Source: Antedon mediterranea
Taxonomy: Eukaryota > Echinodermata > Crinoidea > Comatulida > Antedonidae
Reading direction: 5' to 3'
Length of the DNA stretch: 64,000 bases
Assembly (NCBI RefSeq): GCF_964355755.1
Contig: NC_092679.1
Location: forward strand, 5,210,001 to 5,274,000
Program-made: the position numbers and the translations under genes
Notes under the pieces: generated by a model
The model's input: only the letters and a program-made list of their open reading frames with translations
Database searches by the model: none
Told to the model about the DNA's origin: nothing
Shown: piece after piece, positions 11,328 to 22,790 of the stretch
How positions within the stretch are numbered: the first letter of the stretch is position 1
Layout: each line of letters begins with the position of its first letter

Positions 11328-14300
11328 GTAAGAGTTCTAGGCCCACGAGGCTTTCTCTCCTTATATTCAGTTGTCAACACTCAAAAATCTTGTTGCAGGT
11401 CGCTTACCTCTCTGTTACCTAAACATACACGATTTTTGTTATTTTTAACCCTTTTGCTCCAGGCTGCAGTTTTCATTCACTATTGAATCTGTCAGTCCGG
11501 CTCCTAATATCAATGACTTTTATGTTTATACACATTTGTTATTTCCTGTAATGAGGAAACCGTAAGAAAATAGAAACCGGTATTTTGTTATTATCCTTCG
11601 ATTTACGAACAATATATTGGTACAAGTTTAGAAAAACTAAGTTCCTATAGTGATTGCTGTAATATCTTTGCTAGGCATTTCGCTCGGTTGATTTATATCC
11701 TGCAGCACTCAATGTTCCCTATTCTACCATTTCCTCTAGGAAGTAATGCCGTTTTATTAAGATAGTTAATTAACCACAAGTAATAATGTATAATAAACGA
11801 TTGAGATATTAACCTACATAACTTAAACATTTATATACATCAATTAATCTAATATTATATATTGAAAACGAAAAAAAAAAGATTTGTTTTAGTATTTCGA
11901 CAGAAACTGAAGAGCATTTGTTAAGTTTATACAGTAGGCCTACTAGTATATTTATTTGATACATTTTTACATTACAGCAAATTGACAAAATTCAATTTCA
12001 AATTTAGGCCTAAATAATTTTAATTTTGTAATGTAACCTAAAATATTGTGATAATTATAATTTAATATAGGCCTATAACAATAGATAGATTACAAATTTG
12101 TTTTTACATGTTTGCGTTAAAATATTTCCATTAAAAAAATGTGTTATAAACAATTCTAAATTTTACTATAAAACATTTACAAGCTGAAACTATATCACCA
12201 TTTAATTTCTAATAATTCAAAAATTCAAATAATCTAAGATACTCAACGTGTTGTTTTAACCAATCTATTGCAATAACGGTTCACTTTAGTTTGTTGTTTT
12301 AACTTACGTAGAGTCGTATTTGACAATTTACATGTCAATTGATCTTAATTGTAAGACCACGGGCTTAAGAGCGATTTAATACTCTACAACGTGTTAATTA
12401 TTACAACAAAATATTAAAATACAAAATAATATATTATAACATTTAAATTAGTTTTGTTTACCTTATCTATATTTTTATACTACTTTGATTTATATGAAAT
12501 ATATAGCATTGTAAATAACTAACATCAAACGTTACTAGTTTTAATGCAATAATATTACCGTATATCTGATACTATTTTAAATACACCGTATATATCTGAT
12601 ATCTAACACTAATATTTTAAATACTGTATTCATTCACCTTCTGCCGTGGCTGAAATATTTAAGAATGTATAGACATTGATTAATATTAATAATATAATAG
12701 GAAAATATTATCATTCAATTTTACATTTTTAGGCCAGGAAATTGAAATTGTGAACTAAAATGCAGAAACAAAAATATTAGTTAATAATTATTAATTTCAT
12801 CAGTAGGCTTATCATTAATTAAATTATTAAATAAGCAAATTTGTAAACATACGATACAAAATAGTATGCAGTATTCGCCTAGACGCTTTTCTGATGCTGT
12901 ACACTACTAGGCCTATTATGTTATCGCTTGTTCGCCGCCAAATATAAATCAATTGAACTCATCATTACTATACCACAACAAATCACAATTATGAAATAAA
13001 ACAATGAATTTATAAGCTACTAAAGACCACTATTAAAATTCGAATAATAATATCTCATAATTATATAATGGTATTTTTTATTTCGTTCATAACTAATTAA
13101 TAACTACCGGTACTATTTCGTAGCCAGTAATGTTTAGCCCGCTTCATATTGTAATTGTCTCCACATCGCGGAGCGGTGATAAGCGGTTCTGACGTAGATT
13201 ATTTCATTTACGGAATTCATTCATTAAAAATAATAAGTTATTATTCAATTTCACCCATTTTGCCTTAGAAGTCTTATCTTATTCATTATTTTGAATAACA
13301 AAACCGCGTATAGGCCTATCAGTATAGGCCTACATTGTTTATGTTTAAATAATATTTAGCACTGAATTCTTCATGTGCTCTAACTTATACAATCTATTTA
13401 ACTGTGCAAAACATGTTTTTTTGGTAAATATTTATTATATGGCCTAAGATTTAAATAAATTGGCATCAAACAATCGTTCATTCATAAATTACCGTATGTT
13501 CTAATTAGGAATACCTGCGTATCAATAAATAATCTATTTGAGTCTTGGTTGGGGCAAATTTACTACCGTATAATAATATTAGGCATACAATGCGTTAACG
13601 ATATTAATCAAAAGGCAAATTTGTTAACTTCCAAACTACAGCCTAGGCCTATATTAATAATATGAAATGGTACAACTGAGTCCTCAATTATGTATTTATC
13701 CATATTACTCTGCTTAGTATTGAACAATGTTGTCCATGCCGTACACGCTGGTTATTAATATCGGTATACCTTTTAAGACTCCCCGAGGGACTGGAAATCA
13801 CAAACACAATTGGTGATATTGCACCATTCAATATATAAAGAAGACCCGTTGATTATTAACTTAACGGAATATCCGTCAATTAAAAAGCATTTTAAATGAA
13901 CACACTTAACAATACATTCTAAATTCTCCTCTATTGTGGACACCAATTAGGTTTTTAAACCAAAATCTGATATATGATCACCATTATCATTGCAAAACTG
14001 TAATAGGTTGTCCCTGAAAGATGATAAAAGAGTCTCGCTATAGTTTTGTCTGTTTCAAATCCCAATCCATGGACTTCGTCAGAGTTATATCATTGCATGT
14101 CGACTATCGTATTATTCTTAGTATTAACGGATTAACCACGATCTGGGTATCTTGCACACAGGTATAGGTTTCTAGAAGACTACCCGCTATTTTTAATGTT
14201 TTTATTGAAAGTAAGACAGAATATATTCCAAATACTCGACTACTAAATGAACAATTATCCTCTGAATTGCATAATCGAGTTTGAATGGTTAATGTTTATG

Positions 14301-15450
14301 GGGTTGTACAACGCAAATACATACCGCATTATCACAGGCCTAACGTATACAAGCCTATTGAAAAGATAGGAAAATCGAAATTTATTGTATTGAAACAAAT
14401 CCAATATTTATAATTCCAAATTGCCACTCTATCAAAAATTCAAAGATTGTTAAAATACGCTTTAACGTTTATTATATGTTTTATATTCTGTGGAATGTAT
14501 TAATGTTTTAATTACCCATAATGCGTCTAACTAATTAGCACATTTCAGAATAATAGTACAGGTATTAAAAAAGCAGTTTCCAAAACATCATCCAATTTCA
14601 CTGCTTTTATGTTTTGTTGAGTTATTAGGCGTTTCATGAATAAATTCGTATTCAAATACTTGAATAATATACTTGGGATGAGGTATCGGGTTCAGGTGGT
14701 CTACAACTTGAGTTTGCTAATAAAGCAACGATTCTTAGAGAACAATAAAAACGATTCTAGATCTTGTTTGAAATTTGAGCTTTGTTCTATTTGCTGCAGC
14801 ATATGAGAAACCATATTACGCGCGTTGGAGATTGCCTCTAGCACGATTTACGCCGCTAATCCCGAGCATGTTGCGAATATAACGTTATCATTATCCGACC
14901 TGGCAATGTTTGTGCTTTTCAAGTATTATTTGAACTGTACATTTGGCTTATAACAACCAAGTAGCTGTTAATCAATGCATTAAGATATGTAATCCACTTC
15001 CAATCTCCAGTGAGAAAAATTAATAGCAATTCCAATGAATGATTATTGTTTTTGTTTGTTTCAAGCAGTTTCTCTGGGAAATCAAGGAATTATGTATATA
15101 TAATTGCGTGATTATGTCGATTTAAAATCTTTAATTGTGTTGTGTTAGTGTTATTGTTTGTATAGGAAAATCCGTTAAAGAAGTGTTTTGCCCCTAGCAT
15201 TTTGCACAAACGTTCGTACAATAGTATTTGTTGAATTGATGTCATAGACCAATCATGTTTGTTTAGAAACAAATTTCTATAACTGTGTTATTAGTAATTG
15301 CAATGTTAAAAGTATAGTGCTAAATTATCCATGGTTAGTACCGTAACTAAAGATATAGATTGTACGAAATACAATCATTCAATTAAATATTTATTGTCTC
15401 TATTTTAGTTTTCAAACATTAAATATAGGCCTATTTTTTGTGTTTTTTAG
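11328..15450 (+). other. Six3/6 intron, 4.1 kb
   Basis: The donor is GTAAGAG at 11328, and the acceptor is a T-rich tract ending TTTTTTAG at 15450. The interrupted codon is AG|G (arginine), directly after the homeodomain, where vertebrate SIX3 and SIX6 also carry their intron. The intron is AT-rich with many TAGGCCTA octamers and no supported internal gene. Because TAA follows in frame at 11329-11331, a transcript that kept the intron would stop right after the homeodomain. Confidence 0.9.
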
Positions 15451-15619
15451 GTTGCAACAACACGGACTAGCATCGGCGCGCTCACCGCCAGGATCGCCTG
15501 ATTCGTTAGCAGACGGTACAACATCTTTACACAATCATCCACTAAATTCACCGCTCAGCTCACCGACGTCTTCTATTGACTTCTCTGTGCCTAGCGAACA
15601 TCGGGCTAAATTATTGTAA
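15451..15619 (+). CDS. Six3/6: Six3/6-class homeobox transcription factor, exon 2
   Basis: The first base completes the arginine codon split by the intron. The frame then reads 55 residues beginning LQQHGLASARSPPGSPDSL and ending SVPSEHRAKLL before TAA. The LQQ start continues the homeodomain just as vertebrate SIX6 does. The tail is rich in Ser, Pro and Leu and looks disordered. The conserved SSDSECD-type terminus of vertebrate SIX3/SIX6 is absent. The acceptor, reading phase and similarity at the junction make the exon assignment strong. A further or alternative 3' exon cannot be excluded. Confidence 0.88.
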
Positions 15620-16034
15620 ATGAACATTGAACAATTTAAATAGAAATTTAAGTCAAGTAAAACTTAAGACTTCAGAAAGAATAAAAAATATTTAAAGCTT
15701 TCATAAGGAAACTAAAATATTTTCCGTTCCTGCCAGTTCGAGGGAGTTTTTTTTTATTTAAAGAAATCTATCTCGCATTGTTTATATTGTGTATAAAAGC
15801 CTATTATTTTAGAGTTAATTATTTGTTTTATTAATGCTGTAAATATTATACATAAAGTCTATATTCCTAAATGATTTTTACTAAGTAAATTATGTTACAA
15901 CTCTCGTAATTCTAGATTACGATAAGTGTGCTACACTTAAATTAAAGAAAATACTGTAATGGTAAAAGTTACGAAATGTATATCTTGACCAATTTGAGAA
16001 ATGTAATGGTTATGTGTGTAGGGCCTACAATAAA
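15620..16034 (+). terminator. Six3/6 3' UTR with candidate poly(A) signals
   Basis: AATAAA occurs at 15680-15685, 61 bases after the stop codon, and again at 16029-16034. Either could end the transcript. The interval is AT-rich and non-coding. It contains the near-palindrome TCGTAATTCTAGATTACGA at about 15905. Confidence 0.5.
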
Positions 16035-18757
16035 AAATGTAATATATATATATATCTATTGGATCACTACTGGACAAGTCACACACATAAACATATGCCT
16101 ACTAAATAGACAATGTTTATGATTCACATTATTACAAACTTTAGCAATCTAAGTGATTACTACATGGTATAGTATCAGGGTCAATCACTTCAAAAATATA
16201 TTACAACAAATACAATTATCAACAATTATGTATAATTAGTTAAAACCACAGGGTGGTGACGTACCGGTATATGAATAGAAATACGACGATTGTGCATACT
16301 TGACGCTTGTGTATACCCAAGACGCTTGCGTAGACGCTAAGGCGCATTTGCGCGTCAACTTTCGTCATGTAACTAAAAACATGGATGATATATTATTATA
16401 TCAATGAAGATTTTATTTATATATTCCTGTAGGCCTATGTATTGTTTAATGTGAAGTACAGGTACAAGGGAAAATAAGAACGGCTTGGGTAAAAATAGAT
16501 AAACTCTATTTAATAATAAATAGAATATCTGAAGTGTAACAAAGCTAATAATATAAAGGTACAGGTTAGGATGTACGGCTTAAATTCAGCATGTTTTAAA
16601 TATGTCTAAGGCCAAAGATAATAAAAGGAGAAAATACAACAGTTTTTTTTACTATTTAGGCCTATATTCTTTGCTAAGGCGTAAAACTTGGGTTTGAATT
16701 AAAAATTCTGTAGGGTTAAATGCCACTGCAAATAGGCCTACAAAGCAGGCAAACAAAAGCTTTCACCGAAAACGGTAATTTTCATTATCATTAAATGATA
16801 ATAAATTATTTTAATTAGTGACAGTAATTTATTATTGTCAATAACGATGTACAGAAGTATATAATTGCTACAAATAAACACAAAATATTAAAAGTTATAA
16901 CTAATTTTCTGTTATTTTTTGTTGTTGCATTTGTATGAAGTAAGTGTAGAGAAGCGAAAAAGAAAAGCTGAACTAAGTAGAACACTGATACCTTAAAAGA
17001 AAAAGAAAAGAAAACACAAGTGGAAGAACGCACATGGACAATGAGTAGTTAAATAATTGGTAGGCCTAGAGTAGGTCAAGAGTAGGCCTAATAGTTGGTT
17101 CACATCAAAACGACGAATTACCATTTCTTTAGGAAAAACCCATGCTATATTATGAAACAAAAGATAACAACATTAACAGATACTATCAATAAAATAGTGT
17201 TGGTGAAATACTCGATAATTTCGAAAATAAGGTTTGTTATTTATTCAGCCGGTGTTAAAGACCTATGATGTATTATTCTCCATTGTTTGTTAAAGCCTTA
17301 TTTACTTGACCTGTTCTGTAGCAAAACGTTTTAAAATAAGTATGAATGTCCTAGAATAAAAGCCAGTCGGAAGTTTTCCTGTAAACATACGTTCAGTTCA
17401 GTATTATTTGCTCGTTCATTTAACTCTAAGCTGATGATTAAGCTAAATACAAATACGTTTTCAAACAGATTTCTATAGATATTGACTTAAACATTGAATG
17501 AATGCAGGCCTAGGCTGGGTTAAACCTCGACGCACCCCACATACGTATTCCCCCGTGGGGATGTTCACCAGCGTGACTTAGGGCTTTGTTGTTGCCTTTG
17601 GTTGTTGCCTTTGATTGGTGTTATTGACTTGGTAATGATGATGTTACCACAATCGTGTCACTATCTACATATGTCTGGATTTATTAATGAATGTAGACCA
17701 ATTTAGAAATGAGAGCAACGCTTAATTGTGTTTGTTTACAATGTGGTTTATTAGTCATATTTTGACACTTTGGAGGTTTTTACTTATTTTGTGGGGATGG
17801 CCTATGTCTGTTCTTAACTTGCATGCTATTTATAGATAGATGATACGGTAGATTACCGTTTTCGCTTACAGACCATGATTTGATTTTATAAAATACTATG
17901 ATATCAAAGAAAGAATACACATATCCGATTATTAGAATGAAAATTAACCTGCTTTTGTAAAATTGAGATACAAATTAAATATCTTAATATGAGTAATTAT
18001 TATTATTTTTTATTAAAGATACATTTTTAATAGGTAGGCTTAGAAAAGCTGACTGAAGGGGGAGGATCAATTCGTATCGAAATAACCAATCGAATTCGTA
18101 CAACCAAAACAACTTCATTTTCATCAACACAATAAGAATTTGATCAAACACATCTGCGACAACGGGGTCCCAACGGGACCAATAACAAATCCAAATTATT
18201 TTATAGGCCTATTAGGCTATATTATTATTATGAAACCAATTTATGTGACGTCACACATCATTAAAATACAATATTGATTAATCTATACAATATACAATAT
18301 ACAATGGAAATTGAATAATACTGTTATTAATATCATAAGTAGTTTGATACTGCTTATAATAATAAATAATGCTATAACGGGTGTATGTGAAATGGAAAAT
18401 ATTTCTTAATATATTTTCAAAATTATATAAATGGTTAAACAAAATTTAAGCTTCAGTATTGTAGTATATTGGAATTGAAAATTGAAAAATTCGTTGATCG
18501 TAGTTTGATTCGGGTTCTTCTTTAGTACAACAATCATCATCAGAACACTTTGCGGTATGGTAACGCATTCTCGGAGTGTAATCATTCGTGAGACAGGTCA
18601 TAAGAAGAATTCAATTTATAACGGACTATTACATACAAAGAAAACTCATTTCACAAACGTAGAATATTACTCATCTTAACTTTAACAACACCGATACTAT
18701 ACACGGTATAGTGGGCCTATTACAACTAAGAAACCAGCCAAAAGGGAAAGCTATGAT
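16035..18757. other. Intergenic, no gene seen
   Basis: AT-rich with numerous TAGGCCTA octamers. A GC-richer patch near 16300-16370 repeats GACGCTTG-like words. The reverse 72-codon frame at 16815-17033 has no recognisable similarity. Confidence 0.45.
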
Positions 18758-18814
18758 TAGTATTCAAATATTTTTAGTTTGGATCATCCAAAAGAAAAAA
18801 ATATTTGAATACTA
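18758..18814. ncRNA. 57 nt hairpin resembling a microRNA precursor (unproven)
   Basis: TAGTATTCAAATATTTTT at 18758-18775 is complementary to the bases ending at 18814. Pairing continues inward (TTTGGA with TCCAAA) around a TCA loop, with small bulges. The arm length and overall size fit a short pre-miRNA. It could equally be a minimal foldback. The mature sequence is not recognised, and the flanks show no transposon duplication. Confidence 0.3.
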
Positions 18815-20328
18815 TAGGCCTACATGGATCCAGATGAACCTTTTTACTATAGCTATCCAGAGGAACCGTTTTACTATAGCTATTGTAGTCATTATAGAGT
18901 TAATGATACAATTGTTGACATTCAGTTTAGAGTATAAAATAGACAAATAAGCTTAAATGAATAAAATGTTATAATTTCTACAGGTCTGTAGAATTCGCTG
19001 GCAAATGATTGGCTGTCGATTGATGTACGATCATAGAGATATTAATATCTATTTTTTATCATTTGATAGGCCTACTGGCTCAAGTTGAGATAACGCAAAA
19101 TACCAGATATTTAAAAATAAAACATACGGTACAGTACCTGTACCTTAAGACACGGAGGAGGCCTGTTTTGTTTCTGAAGCTTGGTAATGGTACCAATATA
19201 TCAAAACTAATACACTTTCATTATTAATATTAAGGAATATATTACAAACATGTATACAAAACGGATAGTATCGATCCTTATGGACAATTGTTCAAGAGAT
19301 CATCAAACTTTAATAAGAAAAACCTAAGATATCGAATGCCAGCTTAATAATTTATAAAATCGTTAGCAATTTATGATTATGATGCATCTAGAACCGGGTT
19401 AAGTGAGATTTCAATATTCGGACCGCCTAAAGTGAGACCGGGTCGTCTCAGGGCCGAATCGTCCCCGATTCGTTCAGACTTAACCCCTCCCCCACACGCT
19501 AATAGGAATCAACCAGAAGAGTTTTAACAATACTATTTGTATTGTTTTTATTCATTCAATAATTTTGTTACATTTCTGGGGATTGTTATTTTAGGGTTTT
19601 AAAAGAAACAATAGCGGATGAGTAGCAGCACAATACTACATTGAATAGAGTGTGGAATTCTGACTATGATCCACGGATAAATGTCATTAAAAGGCTTTCA
19701 CAAAAGCTGATATGTATTATTGTTTGATGTCAATTTACGCCTCTTTCAATGCACAGTAATGAAGCTTAGTGTTGTAACATTCAGCAAGTATTTCTATATA
19801 TGGTATTAGTGGGAGGTCTTTGAAAATACTTGTCAACTTGAAGTATCTATTTGTTTTAAACCACAACAAGACTTAGCTAATCAGCATAAATGATATAGGA
19901 TATTATACGTGTGAATGTTAGCCTTTTGTACAAGAATCTAATGAGTGTTGCTTTTCCAAATTAAATATCCTCGTTAAAAATGAATCGATCATTGAGTATT
20001 AATAACATATAATATACCTTATACTTTCGTTGTATACTACACTCGGTGTAAGGATGTATATACGACAGTTTGGTTCCAAGCTGAGTTTATTCTTTCCTGT
20101 AAAAATTAAAAGAACGAGTGTGATATGACGTCATAAGAATCTATTCATGGGAACTCAGCACTCGGTGATGAAATACTGAATTCAAATTAATAAAATAGAA
20201 GAACATCACAAATATATTACAATAATACAAATGTCATTATACTAAGACCCATGAATTCGATGGTAGACTCACAAATTCGATGGCTTGGTATGGTTATTAT
20301 AATATACTGTACTGGTATAGGCCCATGA
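18815..20328. other. Intergenic, no gene seen
   Basis: Non-coding. The word TTTTTACTATAGCTAT is repeated directly near 18840 and 18870. A GC-rich island at 19395-19490 begins GGGTTAAGT and ends ACTTAACCC, a 9 bp inverted repeat around about 75 bp that may be another tiny element. Confidence 0.4.
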
Positions 20329-20507
20329 AGCTTGGTTCCCACTAGAACGTAACGCAAGGACGTAAACGCAACGCAAGCGTTTTAACCAATGACAAGCGAA
20401 GTTACAGACGGTTAGCTATCACAAGCGAATAAGCCATCGCTTGTGATTGGTCAATCCACTTGCGTTGCGTTACGTCCTTGTATTACGTTGCTAGTGGGAA
20501 CCACGCT
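20329..20507 (+). mobile_element. TAA-target MITE with long inverted repeats, copy 1
   Basis: The 179 bp element begins AGCTTGGTTCCCACTAG and ends CTAGTGGGAACCACGCT. Inward of these the arms continue through CGTAACGCAAGGACGTAA and its complement. Flanks are TGA and TTA, a mutated form of a three-base target duplication. It is non-coding. A three-base TWA target fits PIF/Harbinger-type elements, an inference from the target only. Confidence 0.75.
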
Positions 20508-21860
20508 TTATTGCGAATGACGCAATGTTTCGCTGTATAATTTAGGCCTATTATCAGGTTATATGCACTACCTATATCTAATGTATTACCATATTATATT
20601 TGGGTTGTTAAAAACTGAACACTTTATTGCAAATGCAGTCGGCAAATCATTTTAGTTGAGCGTGCAACATATTGCCTCAATAATATTTCAAGTCTATAAA
20701 TGCAGATCGATACAGTAGGCCTAAATTAAATTACATTTAATTCAATTTAATCTACTTGGTCCTGATAATGTCCACTATTGTTTTTTTTTTTTTTAAAGAA
20801 AATGAAAAAAATATACATAAATAAATAGTTATGCATGAATTAATAGTGAACTATGACCCTTGAAAATGACGGCAGCCCAACACAGGCATATACTCGCTTT
20901 CTACCATATCCAGTTATAATTTCAATCTTTTATTCAACATTGTTGCCAATCATTATTTGTTATATTTTACATTTAATACACTGTTTAAATAAACTAAATA
21001 TTTAATGAATTGTATTAATAGCCTATTCAGTTAAATTAATTCGTTTGTTTTGTTTGTTTTTTTAATGAGGAAACATTTTATTTTAGGCCGTTAACATCTA
21101 GATTGACATGAAGATAACGATTTGTTATGTGTGGTCAGTAATCGGAAATTAACTGTTGTCTACACTCGTTAGCAACATAAAACCTGAAGTGGATTCTATA
21201 GCGCAGTCTATCATCATTATCATCATCATTATCATCATCATATCATCCTAAACATACACTGACATGTTTCTTACAATCCGCAGCCGTCAGTTAACTGTCG
21301 GATAAATAACACATAAAAGATGCTTAAGCTTACACAATGACCAATTATTTTGGTGTGATACAATTTGTACTAATAGTAGAAGTTAAACACGGTGGTCCTA
21401 CCGAGGTTAACATTGATTCACAAACAATTGGCACACAGGGGGACAGTCAACATAATGGGCCTGCTCTGCCTCGTTTACTCACAAGTACGCCCTTAATGAG
21501 ATATCAAATATAGAGAAATAAGCAGATATTTCGATTGTAATTATTGTCCGTTATATTGTATAAGGAAAATGTCAATGACGACGATGACGCCGTATTGTGA
21601 AGATGGTTCTGGCTTAGCATGATACGAGTCTTGAGACAACAAAGCTGAAGTAGCACCCCGACAGAGGGTACCCATAGGTACCTACGTTGCTATATCCCTG
21701 CTTAGCAATTGCACTATTTAAAATCAACAAGTTCACACATCTTACTCCTAATTATATTCATTATATGTTGTTTGTTTAGTTTGTTATGATCTTCTAAAGA
21801 AAGCTAGCTGATACTAATACAATTGATCTTAGTTATACTGGTTTTTCACATTAATACTAA
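20508..21860. other. Spacer between inverted MITE copies
   Basis: AT-rich non-coding DNA lying between two oppositely oriented copies of the same MITE. It includes a poly(T) run near 20782 and an imperfect TCA/TTA microsatellite at about 21210-21247. No gene is supported. Confidence 0.5.
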
Positions 21861-22042
21861 AGCGTGGTTCCCACTACCGACGCAACACAAGGATGTAACG
21901 CAACGCAAGTGAATTGACCAATCACAAGCGATGACTTATCCGCTTGTGATGATTGCTAACTGTCTATAACTTCGCTTGTCATTGGTTAAAACGCTTGTGT
22001 TGCGTTTACGTCCTTGCGTTACGTTCTAGTGGGAACCAAGCT
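21861..22042 (-). mobile_element. TAA-target MITE with long inverted repeats, copy 2
   Basis: The 182 bp element begins AGCGTGGTTCCCACTA and ends CTAGTGGGAACCAAGCT. It is flanked by a clean TAA duplication at 21858-21860 and 22043-22045. Its interior is the reverse complement of copy 1, with only scattered differences. This copy defines the element boundaries best. Confidence 0.82.
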
Positions 22043-22206
22043 TAACAATAGTATAGATCTTATAGTATGATGGCTGTGCATATAGTTCTGTGTTGCATTT
22101 CAACTGCATATACGTCTCACGAAACGAAATACGACCTCTCCATGAGTATGCCTACAACTAACATACATCAACTTGTAATAAACTAACATAGAATAAAATA
22201 AGTATA

Positions 22207-22240
22207 AAATCCAAAGGCAAATTACTGAAGAAATGACAAT
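22207..22240 (-). repeat. Fragment of the 48 bp-unit dispersed element
   Basis: The end sequence AAATCCAAAGGCAAATTACT is repeated about 90 bp later at the start of the main copy (22297). This suggests a partial duplication or a nested fragment of the same element. Confidence 0.5.
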
Positions 22241-22297
22241 CAATATTTGGTTTTTTTTTTATTCTTGCTGACTGTATCTTGTACCTCTAGTTATTTT

Positions 22298-22790
22298 AAA
22301 TCCAAAGGCAAACTACTGAAAAAATGCTGTGGGTATCAGTGGCTGGATCTCAATGAAGATACAAAATGACAATGCTGTGGGTATCAGTGGCTGGATCTCA
22401 ATGAAGATACAAAATGACAATGCTGTGGGTATCAGTGGCTGGATCTCAATGAAGATACAAAATGACAATGCTGTGGGTATCAGTGGCTGGATATGAATGG
22501 AGATACAAAATGACAATGCTGTGGGTATCAGTGGCTGGATCTCAATGAAGATACAAAATGACAATGCTGTGGATGTCAGTGGCTGGATCTCAATGAAGAT
22601 ACAAAATGACAATGCTGTGGGTATCAGTGGCTGGATCTCAATGAAGATACAAAATAACAATGCTGTGGGTATCAGTGGCTGGATCTCAATGGAGATACAA
22701 AAAAAAACCGAAAAGCTAAGTAAAACAGCCAGAAAAGTTAGCAGAGCTTTCGGGCAACACTAGCCCTTCATCAGTGCAAGTGAAGGAATT
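22298..22790 (-). mobile_element. TA-tract-type dispersed element, copy 2, expanded by an internal tandem array
   Basis: Reverse-complement copy of the element at 9614-9781, sharing its end (AAATCCAAAGGCAAA) and the block GCTTTCGGGCAACACTAGCC. Where the 9.6 kb copy has one 48 bp unit, this copy has eight. It lacks flanking (TA)n. Confidence 0.7.
22325..22705. repeat. 48 bp tandem repeat, eight units
   Basis: Units start at 22325, 22373, 22421, 22469, 22517, 22565, 22613 and 22661 and differ at only a few bases. Because 48 is divisible by three, open frames run through the array on both strands (16-residue repeats). These are by-products of the period and not evidence of a protein. Confidence 0.92.

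Noticed and set aside
22313-22763. Open frames on both strands with 16-residue repeats
   Set aside because: They follow from a 48 bp tandem repeat whose length is divisible by three. There is no independent sign of a protein.
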